64,000 nt of DNA from Polytrichum commune. Lineage: Eukaryota; Streptophyta; Polytrichopsida; Polytrichales; Polytrichaceae. The stretch is taken from NCBI GenBank assembly GCA_950295325.1, contig OX485806.1, forward strand, positions 37,448,001-37,512,000, given 5' to 3'. The notes below the pieces were generated by a model. That model made no database searches. It was not told the DNA's origin and saw only the letters and a list, made by a program, of their open reading frames with translations. Below are positions 12,663 to 25,712 of this stretch, piece after piece. A program made the translations under genes and the position numbers. Position 1 is the first letter of the stretch, and the number at the start of each line of letters is the position of its first letter.

Positions 12663-13070
12663 GTACGGAGTGTGATTGTCTTCATGAGATAGAGGTTAGT
12701 ATCAACTTGATGGTCCAATTAACAGAAAGACTCAAGAACACCTGATATTACATTTTGAAAATAAGAAAATAAAACATATCTCTAACAAAGTTATAGAAGG
12801 TACACTGCATAAACACTCTATAACACAAAACTTGTCTCATTTTCAACTACATTATAAGAAGAAGAAAAATAACAATATTTATTCTCTCTAGGGATTGGAT
12901 AATACTAATAATAATAAAACTAAACTAGGTAAGACCCCAAAGAGACACGATCATCTCTAGGCCGTTCCAATTTACCAAATGGGATGCTCCTGAACCCTTA
13001 AGGCCCAATGGTGGCACCTCGAAGCAAGGGTCCATCATAAAGTAACGATAAGAGCAAGAACTTGTAGTAA

Positions 13071-13464
13071 GAGCATCCTCAGTCGGTCTAGGTAAAGCTC
13101 ATTGCAAACCAAGACCTATCTTGCTTAAAATTGCTCAAAATTTAGAGGGAGTGCACCAAATCTGCTTAAAAATGGACAGATCCTCCCACACTCCCTCTAA
13201 ATGTCAAAAATTTGGAGGGAGTGTGGGAGGATCTTTCCATTTTAAAGCAAGATCTGGTGCACTCCCTCTAAATTTTGAAAATGTGGTGTTTTCAATGAGG
13301 GATTTCACCTACGTCAAATTTTTACAATTCTTTTTTCTTGAGAAATATCTCACGTTTATTTAGGTGTGCTTTTAATGATGGTAATTTCAGTTTCTAATTT
13401 TAGGTCAGTCAAAAGATAGGTCTTGGTTTGCAGTGAGCTTTACCTAGACCGACTGAGGATGCTC
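13071..13464. mobile_element. Tourist-like MITE, 394 bp
   Basis: Terminal inverted repeats of about 50 bp start GAGCATCCTCAGTCGGTCTA. The flanking TAA at 13,068-13,070 and 13,465-13,467 is a PIF/Harbinger-type TWA duplication. A second, inner inverted repeat (GATCCTCCCACACTCCCTC and its inverse) makes most of the element one long hairpin. The 80-codon frame inside is incidental. Confidence 0.8.
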
Positions 13465-13471
13465 TAACTAG

Positions 13472-14240
13472 GTGCTTGTTTGAGACTAGTACAAGGAGAG
13501 CCAAATCAAGCCTACAACACAAATTTTTAAGTAGCTTACCTATTGGACCACGCTTATCAACTCGTAAAGGCTACCCCTTGGCAAATCAAATACGGGTTTA
13601 AAAAATATTATAATTATCTAAGGACGTAGTTTGGAGTTATCATGCAAGATATGATTGCAATGGGTGATTTATACACTACATCCATATGATGAGTGTAAAT
13701 CCCGTACTCCTTCGTACTCTCTCCCTCGAAGGGCTTGAAATAATAAGGCCGGCCCCGTAAGTACTTGGTTTGAGTTAGGACAAGCAACACCAAATTAAGC
13801 ATGAGACAAGTGTTTTGGTCTATGTAATCGGATCTCGCTTACCCCCTAAAGCCTACACTTTGACGCGTCGAAGATGGTGATCAAAGTACTATCGGAAGAC
13901 CTAATTAAGAGTCATTGTACAAGAGATCATTGTGAAAGGTGATTTTATAAACCTCATCCACACAACGAGTTAAAAAGTATTCCGTACTCGCCCCCCTCGA
14001 CAAAGGCTCGTTTTAATAAGAACGAGGACCCGGAAGTACTTGTTTGAGTTAAGATAGATAAGCACTTCCCAAAGTATAAGACAACGTTTTAGTCAACCTA
14101 ATCGGACCTATTTAACTTGTAAAGGTCATTGGCTACACCTCGGAAACAAAGATGGATGCGAATTATTCGTTTCCAAATGCACGATTTGGGGTCATCGTAC
14201 AAAAGAAGGTTGGAATGGGTGATTCGTGAACTACGACCAT
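13472..14240. repeat. Degenerate tandem repeat, about 280-bp unit, three copies
   Basis: Units begin at about 13,472, 13,755 and 14,033 with GTACTTG-TTTGAGTTAGGA-like phrases. They share GTCATnGTACAAGA and ATGGGTGATT blocks in the same order. Divergence is high. Non-coding. Confidence 0.6.
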
Positions 14241-17200
14241 GAGTTTTTATCATCGATAATCTTGTGTTTGTCCTCATTTAGTAAGGAGTGTGACATAATG
14301 GAATTTAGAGCTCTTAGCGCAAAGGTCAATAATAGAACACAAGATTCAATGCTTGGATGGAGAGATAGACCTTGGAAAGGAGCCCATGTCCGAATCTTTG
14401 TAGCCTTCAACTCTTGTAGATGATATTAAGTGATGATATCAAGGGACATGTTTACATGACAATATTATGTGAAATGCTCAGGTTATTGCCTGAATGACTT
14501 GTTGAAGACATCCTTAAGATGACCCCCTTAATCTTATAATACAATGTCTTATGTGACGTGCTGAAGATAAGGCCTCCATGACGTGCTCAAGTAAATGCTT
14601 CAAAGATTAGTTAAATAAGTAACATGCAAAATTGCTTGCAAGTGCTTCAGTTTCAAATGGGAACCGGGCACTTTATTTTCTTCAAGGACAAAAGAGCAAG
14701 CATAGAATAAAAGAGCCAAAAAAATTTGGTTTTCTCATAACCAACATTTTAGATAGATATAACAACAACTAACTAGAAACGATGGTTGTTGTTATGTCGA
14801 CACCTTGAGATATAAGGTACATGGGTGTTATTCCATCAAACTCCTATATTTGATCAGTGTGTGGTTCGGTGAGAATCACAGAGAAAACATCACAAAGACA
14901 CATGTTTTGAAGATATTAGACTCTGTCTTCAAAATATCAATAACTACCCACTCTCGATAATGAATACCATCGAGGTAACCCCGTATTCATTGAAGGAATC
15001 AACAAACACTCACTTCCAATAAATCAAAGGATGTCCGATTTTCAATCTCATTCTTGCTAATGCTTCATCGTAGATTTGCCAAGGCGACACAACCACGTTG
15101 TGTAAATGCAAGTGGTAGAATTTTGGAGAACATGGAAAACATACCATATAACATCCACATACCTTAGAATGGGCATCTTGAACTTTGAGAAGTTAGTGAT
15201 CTTTTTTTGGCTTTTTGTAGTGAAAGTACTTGAAGGACCGCAAAGTACATAAAATCGGGATTAAATTCTTGACAAGTGATTGGGAATCCCTTACCTAGCT
15301 ACATGCATGCTCCGATCTATCCACATGGACATGGCCTTACTAGAAGGCATATTGACGTGTCAGCCATTTTGGCATAATGGTTTAATGCTCCTCCAAGCCT
15401 CAAGGGGCACCGTCAACAACCGTTTATGACTTCAACATAGCAACTCCGGAAATTGATTGTGGTTATGGTTATTATTAGATGAGCGGATTCATTGTAGTCT
15501 AAAGGCATTCTCAAGTCTTTCTTTCAATTGGATCATCCAGTTGATATTAGCTTCTATTTTGTTGAGGCCATTGCACTTTGTTACTTCACATAATTAGTCT
15601 TTTTGACAACATCTTGATGTATTTATGGTCCAATCGACATTTATGGCTTCTTTGATTTCGCATCAATTTCAATGCATTGTAAGGAGGTAAGTAAAGCCAA
15701 TAGGCCAAGAAGGCCGTGCCAGTTAGTAAAAAAAACCCTAATGCATGATTCTCTTGCACCCAAAGTGACTTGGAAATAAACTCTAGTGCAACTAAATTGC
15801 CTAGCTCCTCAAATAGTATCAAACTTCCATTGCAGGAGTGAACCTTAGCCCCAACCTAGCACGAGGACTACACCGTTTATGGTATTTAGTGTCACGTAGA
15901 CTACTTGCGAAGGGCCTAAACTAGTTGCCTAGAGGTCTCATATTGTCACATCCGCTAATTGTTAATATGAAACTATTCGTCAATAAAAGTATAATTTTGA
16001 AGGGAAAAAAATTACATTATGACATTTAGTGTAGCACATTAGGATACTTGAGATGGGAGTTTTGCATTTAAATATGCAAGGGGGTGATATTATTAAGCAC
16101 ACTACTGTCAAGTGTCATTTGTGCACAATTTAGTCAACTTGTAGACCATTGTGTAACATAGGCATACATGTCATAACAATGTTGAGCATGCTTACGCCAA
16201 GATATTAGTAAGTGCACTTGAATGCCAAGTGTCATAAGGTGAAAATATTGATGAAGTTGTTGATCATTAATGTAACCTAATATATCCCTCAAAATAGGAT
16301 AAGTGACCTTATTAAAAATGTGACACTAAATACCATAAATGGTGTAGTAGATAAGCTCCATGAAGTTTCGCTATCCCTTTGTTCCCCCTTCAAAAAAAAA
16401 CTAGTAGATGTCAAGATGGGAAGTGGAAAAGAACCATTTTGAAAAGAAAAATAAATACGCTCCTTCTTTATGCAACAAAGTTTTGCATTGCGAAAACATT
16501 AAGATAAAAAGTAACTTTAAAATTCGGCCTTTATGGTGAAGTTGGCAAGTAGGGACAAGGAAATTGTAGCTTCGTAGGTAGTAAAGATAGTTTGTTGGGT
16601 TTGTCCCATATCATGGGATAGAGCCATTGTGGACTCTGCTTTTGAGTGGTAATAGAACTCAAGCAATGTTTAAGATTGAAGCCCTCATATGAGTTTCATT
16701 TTGAAGGGCTCTCAAATTTTAGCCCTTCAGTTAAAGGGTTGGTTCAAATCCAAGATGTGAATCTAAGAATATAGAAATGAACTACAAAACTCATATTAAT
16801 TTTGTGCATGAATAATATGGTACATGTTTCCAGTACAATGTGAAGAATTAAGAATCAACCATCTAACTCCATTTCTTGTAATGACAATGCCCTACGCTTG
16901 TTGGTTCTTGTCGTGGGCAAATTATATTGAGGACTTCTAGTGACGTCTTCGTATTCAATTCAGGGTTGTGTTTTGAAGGGTTGTTTTGAGAGAGGTATAT
17001 TTTGAAGGGCCAAATCGCACTTGAAGGGCATTGAAGACTTCAATCTTGAACATCGGACCCAAGTAATGCATGTCAGAACTTAATGAACAAGATTTGGTCA
17101 AGCTCATTGAAAGCTCAAGCAATTTCCAATCTAAAATGAAATGAGCTATTGATTTAGAATAATCACTCTTAAAAGTGTAATTTTAGGACAACACCTCTCA

Positions 17201-18159
17201 TGGCATAGCCACATTTATTTTGTTTATTTTGTTTTATTTTGGTTTGGAACAAAAGAAGTGGATAGCACCTTGTTAGTTTTTCCGTCAAGTAAGTTAGAGA
17301 GGATGTTTCAAAGCCAAGATTACTAAGGATAGTTCCAACTCCCAAAGGGCATCAAATGAAGGTAATGGATTATAATCCCTTTATAAGTGCAAAACATGCG
17401 ATATGAGGGGTTCTTCTCCCACCCCCGATTAAAACACTCAACAATTATACACCGTTCGTGGTATTTAGTGTCACTTACTAATTGGAGTTAGTAGTGCTAC
17501 AACTTTTAAGCTTAATGTGGCTTTTTATCATGTAACGATGTTAACTTTTCAAAGGATGCAAGCAACTAATATGGCCCTCGTCAATAAACAAATTAGATCT
17601 ATAACACATACTCATAACATAGTGTGATTCCATATAGTAAGTGACATTAAATAATATAAATATTGTAATGCTCGTCGGAATTTTGTTGTGATGATTATTT
17701 TTAAACCTTTCAATTAAATGCTCGCAAATTGAACCTTCAACTTAGTTGATGGGGGATTTGGAATGCTTGGACCAAGATGGGGAAATCACACATTGTCATT
17801 TACATTGTTTGGGCAACCTCTTTCACTTTCATAAACTCACATTTGTTTTAAGTGGACTCTTAGCATTGATGATCGACCGCTACCGTCAATCATAATGTTG
17901 TTAAGTTGAGCTAAGTGTTCTATTTACAACTTAGGCTTCAAGTTTATTTATAAAGTAAGTGCCCATGCTTACATGGAGTTGCACAAATTCGCATGTGACA
18001 ATCATTAAATTGGATACGGGCATGGAGACCCAACCGGTCCCATAATTAGTTAGGGTTTAGGTAATAGGTTGAGAAAATGGGGAGCTAGTGTCATTGGGGG
18101 AACAATGCTATATTAAAGTAGGGCCAATCGAACATCTTTCATGGTTTTTGTAAACGATG
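14241..18159. other. Long gene-free stretch
   Basis: No frame carries a recognisable domain. Short pieces (for example the CACTAAATACCATAAATGGTG block near 16,324) resemble termini of the ACTAAATA family described at 31,877-34,124. Frames at 14,226-14,423 and 15,586-15,822 look random. Confidence 0.5.
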
Positions 18160-18162
18160 TTA

Positions 18163-19217
18163 GGGCCGCTTCACACTATGGCTGTCCAAGTCGAGAGGCC
18201 GTGGGATTGAATGGCCAAACTTTTTTGAGAGTCCAAAGAAATGGGTTGGAAACAACCAATCAAATACAAGATTTGGAGCCTTCGGCTGGGTATAGTGTGA
18301 AGCCAATGTTCAATATTGAAGTCTTCAACATATGTCAAATGCCATTTTGGCTCACAAAAATGTGTTCTGTAGAATTTCCACCCTTCACAGTGAAGGCCTC
18401 TCCAAAAATTACATATCACAAAATACGGTGGCTACAATTTGCAAATAAAAACATAGTTGGATTCCGATCTTGGCACTCTACCAAACACTTCCAAATTCCA
18501 ATGACTCTTGCAATTTCGACTCGACACTTGTTGCAACTTTGGCTTGGCTTAAAATATGGATTGGGCTAGAATCTTTGACACTTGGAAATCAACCAAAAAC
18601 CGGAGGGCTTTGCCTTTGGAATTGGATGATGATTAAGTGCATTATGTAGGGAATCTAAATAATTTTAGGGCATCAGTTTATTGTATGTACTTCTTCAATA
18701 TAGTGAGACATCATCTTATTTTCATATTCAATACAAAATGCCAATATCAAGTTTTTCTCTTTTGAAGTGTTGCAAAAAAGTTTGAAAGTTTGAGTGAAGT
18801 GTGATTATTTTGAAGCCCTTCACATTGAAATGCATGTGCACACTTCAAAATTGAACATTGTGTGAAGCCTCCAAAGGCCAAGCCCAAAGTCCAAAGGAAG
18901 AAGGAGCATCCCACTTTATTCCTTGCCCAAAATATCCCCTCCAATCTAACAGCCAAGATCTTGTCAATTTTTTAATGAAAAAGAATCAACTATCTCTCGA
19001 CCATAGTTTGGGTTTCCATTTTTGTCCGACTCAAACCTCCTTCGAGGGTCCATCGCCTTGGTTAGAATGTACTGCCATGTAGGCATTTTGGAGAGCGACG
19101 GCCTTTGGACTTTGGCCTCTAGTGTGAAGGGTCAGGAGGCCGAATTTTTGGTTTCTTGCAATCTGATTGGTGGATATCAACGGCCTCTCCACCTTCGGCC
19201 ACAGTGTGAAGTGGCCC
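18163..19217. mobile_element. Tourist-like element, 1,055 bp, distant GGGCC-family member
   Basis: The left end is GGGCCGCTTCACACTATGG and the right end is CAGTGTGAAGTGGCCC. TTA at 18,160-18,162 and 19,218-19,220 forms the target duplication. The interior has repeated 'tcgagaggcc / cctttggactt' phrases. The 142-codon frame at 18,141-18,569 spans the boundary and has no domain. No transposase is recognised, so the element is non-autonomous. Confidence 0.7.
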
Positions 19218-19220
19218 TTA

Positions 19221-22200
19221 GACTTAACCATCACTCATAAAAAATGGGAACCAACTGAAGTTTTTTGGAAGGAATCTTGCCAATTTGTCACTTCCAACAC
19301 TTTTGTTAACTACAAAACAAAAACAAGGAGATTATTTATTTTCCTTCCGGAACAAGGACACTTTAGTTGAAGGTTTTTCTTGAGTTTGATTCTATTTGGG
19401 GGATACACAATTAGGCAAAGGAGTAAAGAGATGCATGTGCACATAAGTGACAAAGAAAGTGAGAAAATTTACACCTTTTAATGTCCTTTTTATATTTTTA
19501 TTTTACAAGGAATGACAAATAATGATAGGCTTATTTGCTAGTGTTACTACACGGGTGGTATACAATTAGTATTGAGCAAGAAAAAATAAAAATGTGTGAT
19601 ACTAAATGCACTATTTAGTGTAGCTTGTTTGTCACCATCTTTATGCATTTTTAGTCTCATACGCCTTTTGGTTACGTGAACATCAAAATAACATTCATTC
19701 TCTGGGTTCCGGTCTTTCCAATGGATTTATTCACCAATTGAGGGTCACATTACACTACAACTTGAGGGCCTTTGACCCATGATATACAAATCACGTGATT
19801 GGTCAAGAAGCCATATACAATCCATGTTCACTTTACATTAGACCTTGAGGGCATGAGGGACCAAAAGAATTTTGAATGGATGAAAATCGCACTTGATGTT
19901 CACATCCACCGAGTGGATAATGTTTCACGGTCGACTGGATATTGCATTAGGCCCATCAAAATGATGTGGGTCTAGCTAGGGGATGTGACAAGCAATTAAA
20001 CTGCCATTGCCTTTTGATACACACTTAATCAATTATAATTATGACTAGGACATGATACATAGTTGTTCCTTTAAGGATCATGTAATTTACTTTCTACATA
20101 CATATCTCTCTCATCATTATGGTTTTTGTTGGTGGCAATTAGTGGTAGTCCGCATCTGATTCGATTGTAGGGTGCAAGAGCAAAAGTCACTAACCTTTTT
20201 AGCCAACCTCTTTAGTTGTCCCCTTGCCAATTGCTTCCAAACACTCAAACTTACACCACACTGTGATTGACCTCACAAATTGTTGACCTATAGCATTATT
20301 TAGCATTTGTATACATAATGTACGTTGTACATTATAATGTCACAGAGACTTGCTATTGCTTATGGAAACATTAGTGGATCTTAGTTTATGGGAATCGTTC
20401 AATTTTTAGTTAGCTCAAGTTTACTATTAGACTCTCCAATAAAACCCTCGACCTCCAGCCCTATATATTATTACAAGATGCTTCCTCCATGGACAATATT
20501 CAAGCTACTTTGCACGCATTGTTGCATCATGCAACAATTCTATTAAGCTCTTAATTGTGACCACATTCACATTGAGAACTCAACACAAACTCAAATTGGG
20601 TTTAGTTAGGTGTCACTTATGAGCGAAGAAGTCGAATCGCATCTCCTAATTCACTATGAAATCGAAGCATGGCTCATATATTATGGAATACGATATTGTT
20701 TGCCCATGTTTATGGGGTATGATTGATGGGTAATGATTGAGGGAACCTTTCTTTTGAAGGGTTGATTTTTATTTTGTTTTCTTTTCCCCTTTTCCCATGT
20801 GATGAGCATTTTTTTCATTTTCACTTTCCTTTCAATGGGCAAGATTGATTTTAGACTTTATATGCCTTTTCTTTTTGCTTGTGATGGGTGCAAAAAGAAG
20901 CCTTGGTTCAGGTCACTTGAGGTTAATCCGTGCAATCTCAACTGTTGAGAGCATGGACGTTGGGATTTACCACTACACATAGGGTCCCAAGTCCTAAACC
21001 CCAAATATGACATGGATGCCTACATGGCAACACTTTTTGGAGGCGAGGCTTGGGACTTGTGTTGATAGTTGGATTGAGCAAAAAGCGAGACCCGACTCTC
21101 AACACAAACCCCACAATTCTTTTTTGCATAAAATAACCAAGACCCACACTTAATGACAATAACCATATTCTAACTGAATGGTTTCTTGAGTCTCGAAAGT
21201 TGGGACTTTTGCCTCCATGTTGGGACTTGGTAACATGAGTGAGATTTGGGCCTCGGGACCCTACATGAACTGGCCCTTCGGCTTTCATGGTCTCAACTCT
21301 CGGTCCACGTGTAAAGCGGCACCGATTAGTTAAAAAAAACGGGGAAGAAATATACATTCTATGAATGGAAATACTGATGTACATACAATCAGTGTGTATG
21401 TTTGACAAATCTCATTTGACGTTCAACTTCAAATCCAAAGTGTCACGTGACGTTTTCAAAAACAAAAATGAACGTCTATTGACATCTACATTTCCTTCTA
21501 AAATATCACCTCAATGTCACACGCCTGGTACTACGTGCCATTTCAATTTGTAAAAGTGTCAATCAGCGTGTGGTTTTTTCTTCACAAGTCACACTCCATG
21601 TCAAAACCTGAATTGTGTGTGTCAATCGACGCGCATGTTCATTTTGTGCAATCTTTTACGTTTCAAATATCAAAAACTTACAAAAACTTTGTCAAAAATA
21701 CACACTGCATACGTTTACCAACAAAACTCAATACGTTATACACAAACTCAACTTTGGCTCCCATTGTCAAATCTCGAAGAAAAAACGCAATTAATTTTAG
21801 TAGATTCTTAGGGAGTCACGTGGTTTGAAAATAGCCATAAATTGTGAATTTTATGAATAACTTGCAATTAAAGGGCCGACTTCCAACCGTTATATCCAGG
21901 TCATCACTTGGTCTTTTTAAACAAATCCTTTTTATTTTTGGGGGGAAGGTGTCTTGGGGAACTGAACCATGTTATTGTCAGCTCAATACTATTCTTTTAA
22001 AACTTTGCCAGCCATACACGTATTAAACAATGCATATTGAACTGGCAAAATGTCAGCTCCTTGAACATATTGAACTTATTCCACCCACCCACCAAGGGAA
22101 TCTACGTGCTAGGTACATGAGGTGAGTTCCACTTCTCACAAACTAGGCGCTAACCTAACTTGTTTATGCTAAACAAAGCGTGTTAGTAAGTGCGACCCTC

Positions 22201-24072
22201 ACTAATCATCATTGACCCACATTAATTATGTTGTGGATGGTCTTGTGTGGTCATTAATTAAGTTGGAGAGGGTGTCATATGAATCTTGGTGTCACATGAC
22301 AAAGTTAAGAAAATTTGGAAACCACCATGAGGTAAAAGTAGATGGGTCTTAATTAAGTGGCTCGCTTTCTTAATCGGACCCTTATATTTAAAGAGCATCG
22401 TGAAAACACATGTTTAAATGAGATTGGACTACATTTTCAAATATTAATAACTAATTTACACTCGATATTGAATGCAGTTGGGAGGGCCTGTGTATCTAGT
22501 TAAGAGCTCGACCAACATGCACTTATGATAACCCTAGCTAAACCAGAGGAGGTCCAATTTTCAATCCGGTTTTCAACGTTGATTTGTCAATGCAACCCAA
22601 GTTTTGTTGTGTAGAGTACAGGCACCCATAACCGCTACTTTAAGACATGTTGCACCAAGTTTGAAGAAGTATAAGGCGGTGCAAAATTTTCCCATGTAGG
22701 AAGATAGAAATCAGGAGGACCGCGGTTTTTTGGTAGTTTGTATTTCTTAAGTGGAAATTACTAGGAATGTTTGAAGCCAATAGTTGGCCCGAACATTATA
22801 CCGATGCCTAGAGTCTACCATGATTGCTCAGTTAAACCGCTTATTCCTCCTCACTTTAGCATTCAAACCATGACATGTGTTCTTGCCTAATCGAAATTGA
22901 GTCCCATCATGATTGAAATTACAATACCCTATATGGCACAATGCTATATATGTATATATATACATATATAATTGAATGATAAGTAACGAATCACTGATAT
23001 AATTTTATCGTAATGAACTTTGTATATTCTATCGTAGGATCCTACCATGCAACTCTATTGAAGGATCTTATGATAAAATTCAGCATGTTATAATCATGGA
23101 CTTGGACTTAGTATGGTTTTACTAAAATATCAATTGAGGACGGATTTAGGTTTCATGGATGTTTCAAGACAATGCAAGATTGGTTTTCGACAAAGTGGGA
23201 TTAAATATGGGCAAACATCAGAATGTAGCTAGAATTATAGGTACAATTAGTACACATAAGGTCAACATGAAATGAATTGGCAACAAACCTATAAACGGTG
23301 CATGAGAGGCCCATATATACGATAATTCCCCCTCTCCTTCAACTTGGTGGCCCAATTGAACATCATACGTGTAGTAAGTACAAGGAACAAGAAACCCTTA
23401 TTTTTAAGTGAACGTGACAACTTATTTTCCGTAACATTATACTAGGTACACTAAATATTCTATCGAGTGTCCTTATTCTATTCGACTTACGCAATGATAC
23501 ATCTATTTATTGTAAATCTATTTTCCGCCAACAAAGGTCAACTCGGTTATTTGGACATTATAAAACACTAACATCTCTACTAGGTAAGAAAGTATACTAA
23601 TAATAAAAACAAGAAAGCATTGTGTAACTCCAAATAGTAAGTGGCACTAATGTGATGTTTAGTGTAGCCTAATACGAAGTTGTGTGGTGACTCATCACAT
23701 GAAGGATGACTCATTGGAGAATATCGACGCTTTATGCATGCGGGCCAAGGGGCCCTAAATAAAGGTGGCACATGGTAAAATAGCCTTGTGATTTGGCACA
23801 CGAAGCTACTTGGAAAAGCACGGGGGTCGTGACTCATGACCATGAAACACGAGGACGATCATCTTATCCCTCAAATTATGTTTGTTTGGATAGATTTGGG
23901 CATCAAATCGGGGGTTAGCCCATTTTCCGGGGGGGGGGGGGGGATGTGTTCTAGGTTGCATGAAGTTTTTTCACATGTTTTCGAGAATACATTATATATG
24001 CACCGGATGAAAGGAAATTGATTGTTGAAGTTCGGGAACTTTAAAGGCTTATGGGGACAAGAACGATGGTGT
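19221..24072. other. Long gene-free stretch
   Basis: The part at 19,735-19,975 is the diverged repeat shared with 8,555-8,770. An AT microsatellite lies near 22,945-22,972. A poly-G run lies at 23,931-23,942. The 156-codon minus-strand frame at 20,938-21,408 has no recognised domain and lies in a block with inverted 'gagagcatgga / tcatggtctcaactctc' phrases, so it is probably repeat-derived. Confidence 0.45.
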
Positions 24073-24075
24073 TTA

Positions 24076-24774
24076 GGGTCACTCTTCACACATGAGATTG
24101 AGAGCCCGTGACCATTGTGCTTCAAGCCCTCTCATTGGTGGAGAAGGCGGAGCCGGTCCAAGTTCGCTTTGCACTACGCTTGAGGGACCGACGGAGTATA
24201 TATGTGAATGCAAGATGGATGTAAAGTCTACATGGATTCCTACATGGCATCCAATGGATCATGTTTCATGGTCACTTGGTTTGTTTTCAAAAACCATCTC
24301 TTGGAGGTAGGTCTAACATTAAACCAGGAGACCGTGGCACTCCGAACGCTCGCAACTGTTGGTTTATTCTATTTAATCATGTGCGAGGACCCGCATGAAT
24401 AGAAATTCATTGAAATGGCATTTAGTTGAGGGCACGGTCACATATGACTTCACACTACACTTGAGGGTTTACGTGATAAAATAGTACAAACCAACGGTTG
24501 TGAACGTTCAGAGTGCCGTGGTCTCCTGGTTTTGTGCGAGGCCTACCTCCAAGAGCCGGTTTGTGAAAAGAATCCAAATGACCATGAAACATGATCCATT
24601 TGATGCCATGTAGGAATCCACGAAGACTTTACATTCATCTTGCATACACATACCCCATTGGTCCCTCAAGTATAGTGTGAAGGAGCGAACTTGGACCGGC
24701 TCCGCCTTTTCCACCAATGAGAGTGCTTGAAGCGTAATGGTCACGGGCCCTCAGTCTCGTGTGTGAAGTGGCCC
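24076..24774. mobile_element. Inverted pair of GGGCC-family MITEs
   Basis: A plus-oriented copy (from 24,076, GGGTCACTCTTCACACATGA) runs to about 24,470. It is joined to a minus-oriented copy ending at 24,774 (GTGTGTGAAGTGGCCC). The outer trinucleotides differ (TTA before, TAA after), so this is a junction of two insertions and not one intact element. Both copies lack the part that would lie at the junction. Confidence 0.7.
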
Positions 24775-25034
24775 TAATTGTGTGTTCCATACATGACGAG
24801 AAGGACCCCAAACAACACACTTCTACTTTAGTAGTGGTAGTTGTTGTTGTTTTGTTTAATGGGAAATAGAGACGTAGGTGATTATGCCCTTGATTACGGT
24901 GATTATTTTTTTATGTTATTTTTTTTTGGTGACGGTCACATTAAAGGTATTAAGCTTGGCCCGTGCGGTCAGGCCGCCGCCATGTTAAGTAAATCATGTG
25001 GTGTTTTTCCCATGGCCATCATTCCCAGTCAGGC

Positions 25035-25036
<2 letters not shown>

Positions 25037-25069
<33 letters not shown>

Positions 25070-25071
25070 GC
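25037..25071. repeat. (CTA)n microsatellite
   Basis: About eleven uninterrupted CTA/TAC triplets. Confidence 0.9.
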
Positions 25072-25377
25072 TACTCATTACGGGTCCTTGTAACTTACGA
25101 TTACTTCCCTTAAACTTACAGTGGGCCAATTTGCGACACTAAGAAGTGAATTTGGAGGGATTTAATCTGACAACTACTTCAAGGGGTTCCCAAATTATGG
25201 GTATTTGAAATTTCAAGTACCCATCATAACCTGGCCCGACCCAGCCCTAACTCTACCTGCCAGTGTATCAGTGACGTAGATTAACTTAGACCAACTTCGA
25301 AGAAAGAAGGATAAAGAAGGATAAAATAAAATAACGGGAAGTTACTCCAAGTTAAAAGATTCTAATGTGAGAAAGTT

Positions 25378-25712
25378 ACACTAGATGTCATATGGTAATT
25401 CTATGTCATTGTGGTAACTTTTTCCAACGACTTTTCTTATGAGTAAGTGCACAAGTACTTGTCATCCCAACTTTCATCCAGTTTTTGGTATTTTAAACAT
25501 CTCTGTAATGAAATATCGTCATGGATGAAAGTCGCTTGGTAAGTGAAAGTATTTGCAACATTGTAAATCTATGGTGCCCGAGCTTTCCTTACAAGGAGTG
25601 ATAAATGATGTTAGGTTTTTACATTTGGTGTTAGTGACACCACACGTGCTGTTTACAATTAGTATTGAGCAAGACAAATAGAATTGGCGACACTTTAAAA
25701 CTCTAAGTGGTG
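25378..25712 (+). mobile_element. ACTAAATA-family element, diverged copy
   Basis: The block order matches 33,269-33,673: GTCATATGGTAATTCTATGT, TTCTTATGAGTAAGT, the poorly conserved 'atcgtcatggatga', TTACAATTAGTATTGAGCAA and GACACT near the end. The termini are eroded. Confidence 0.55.
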
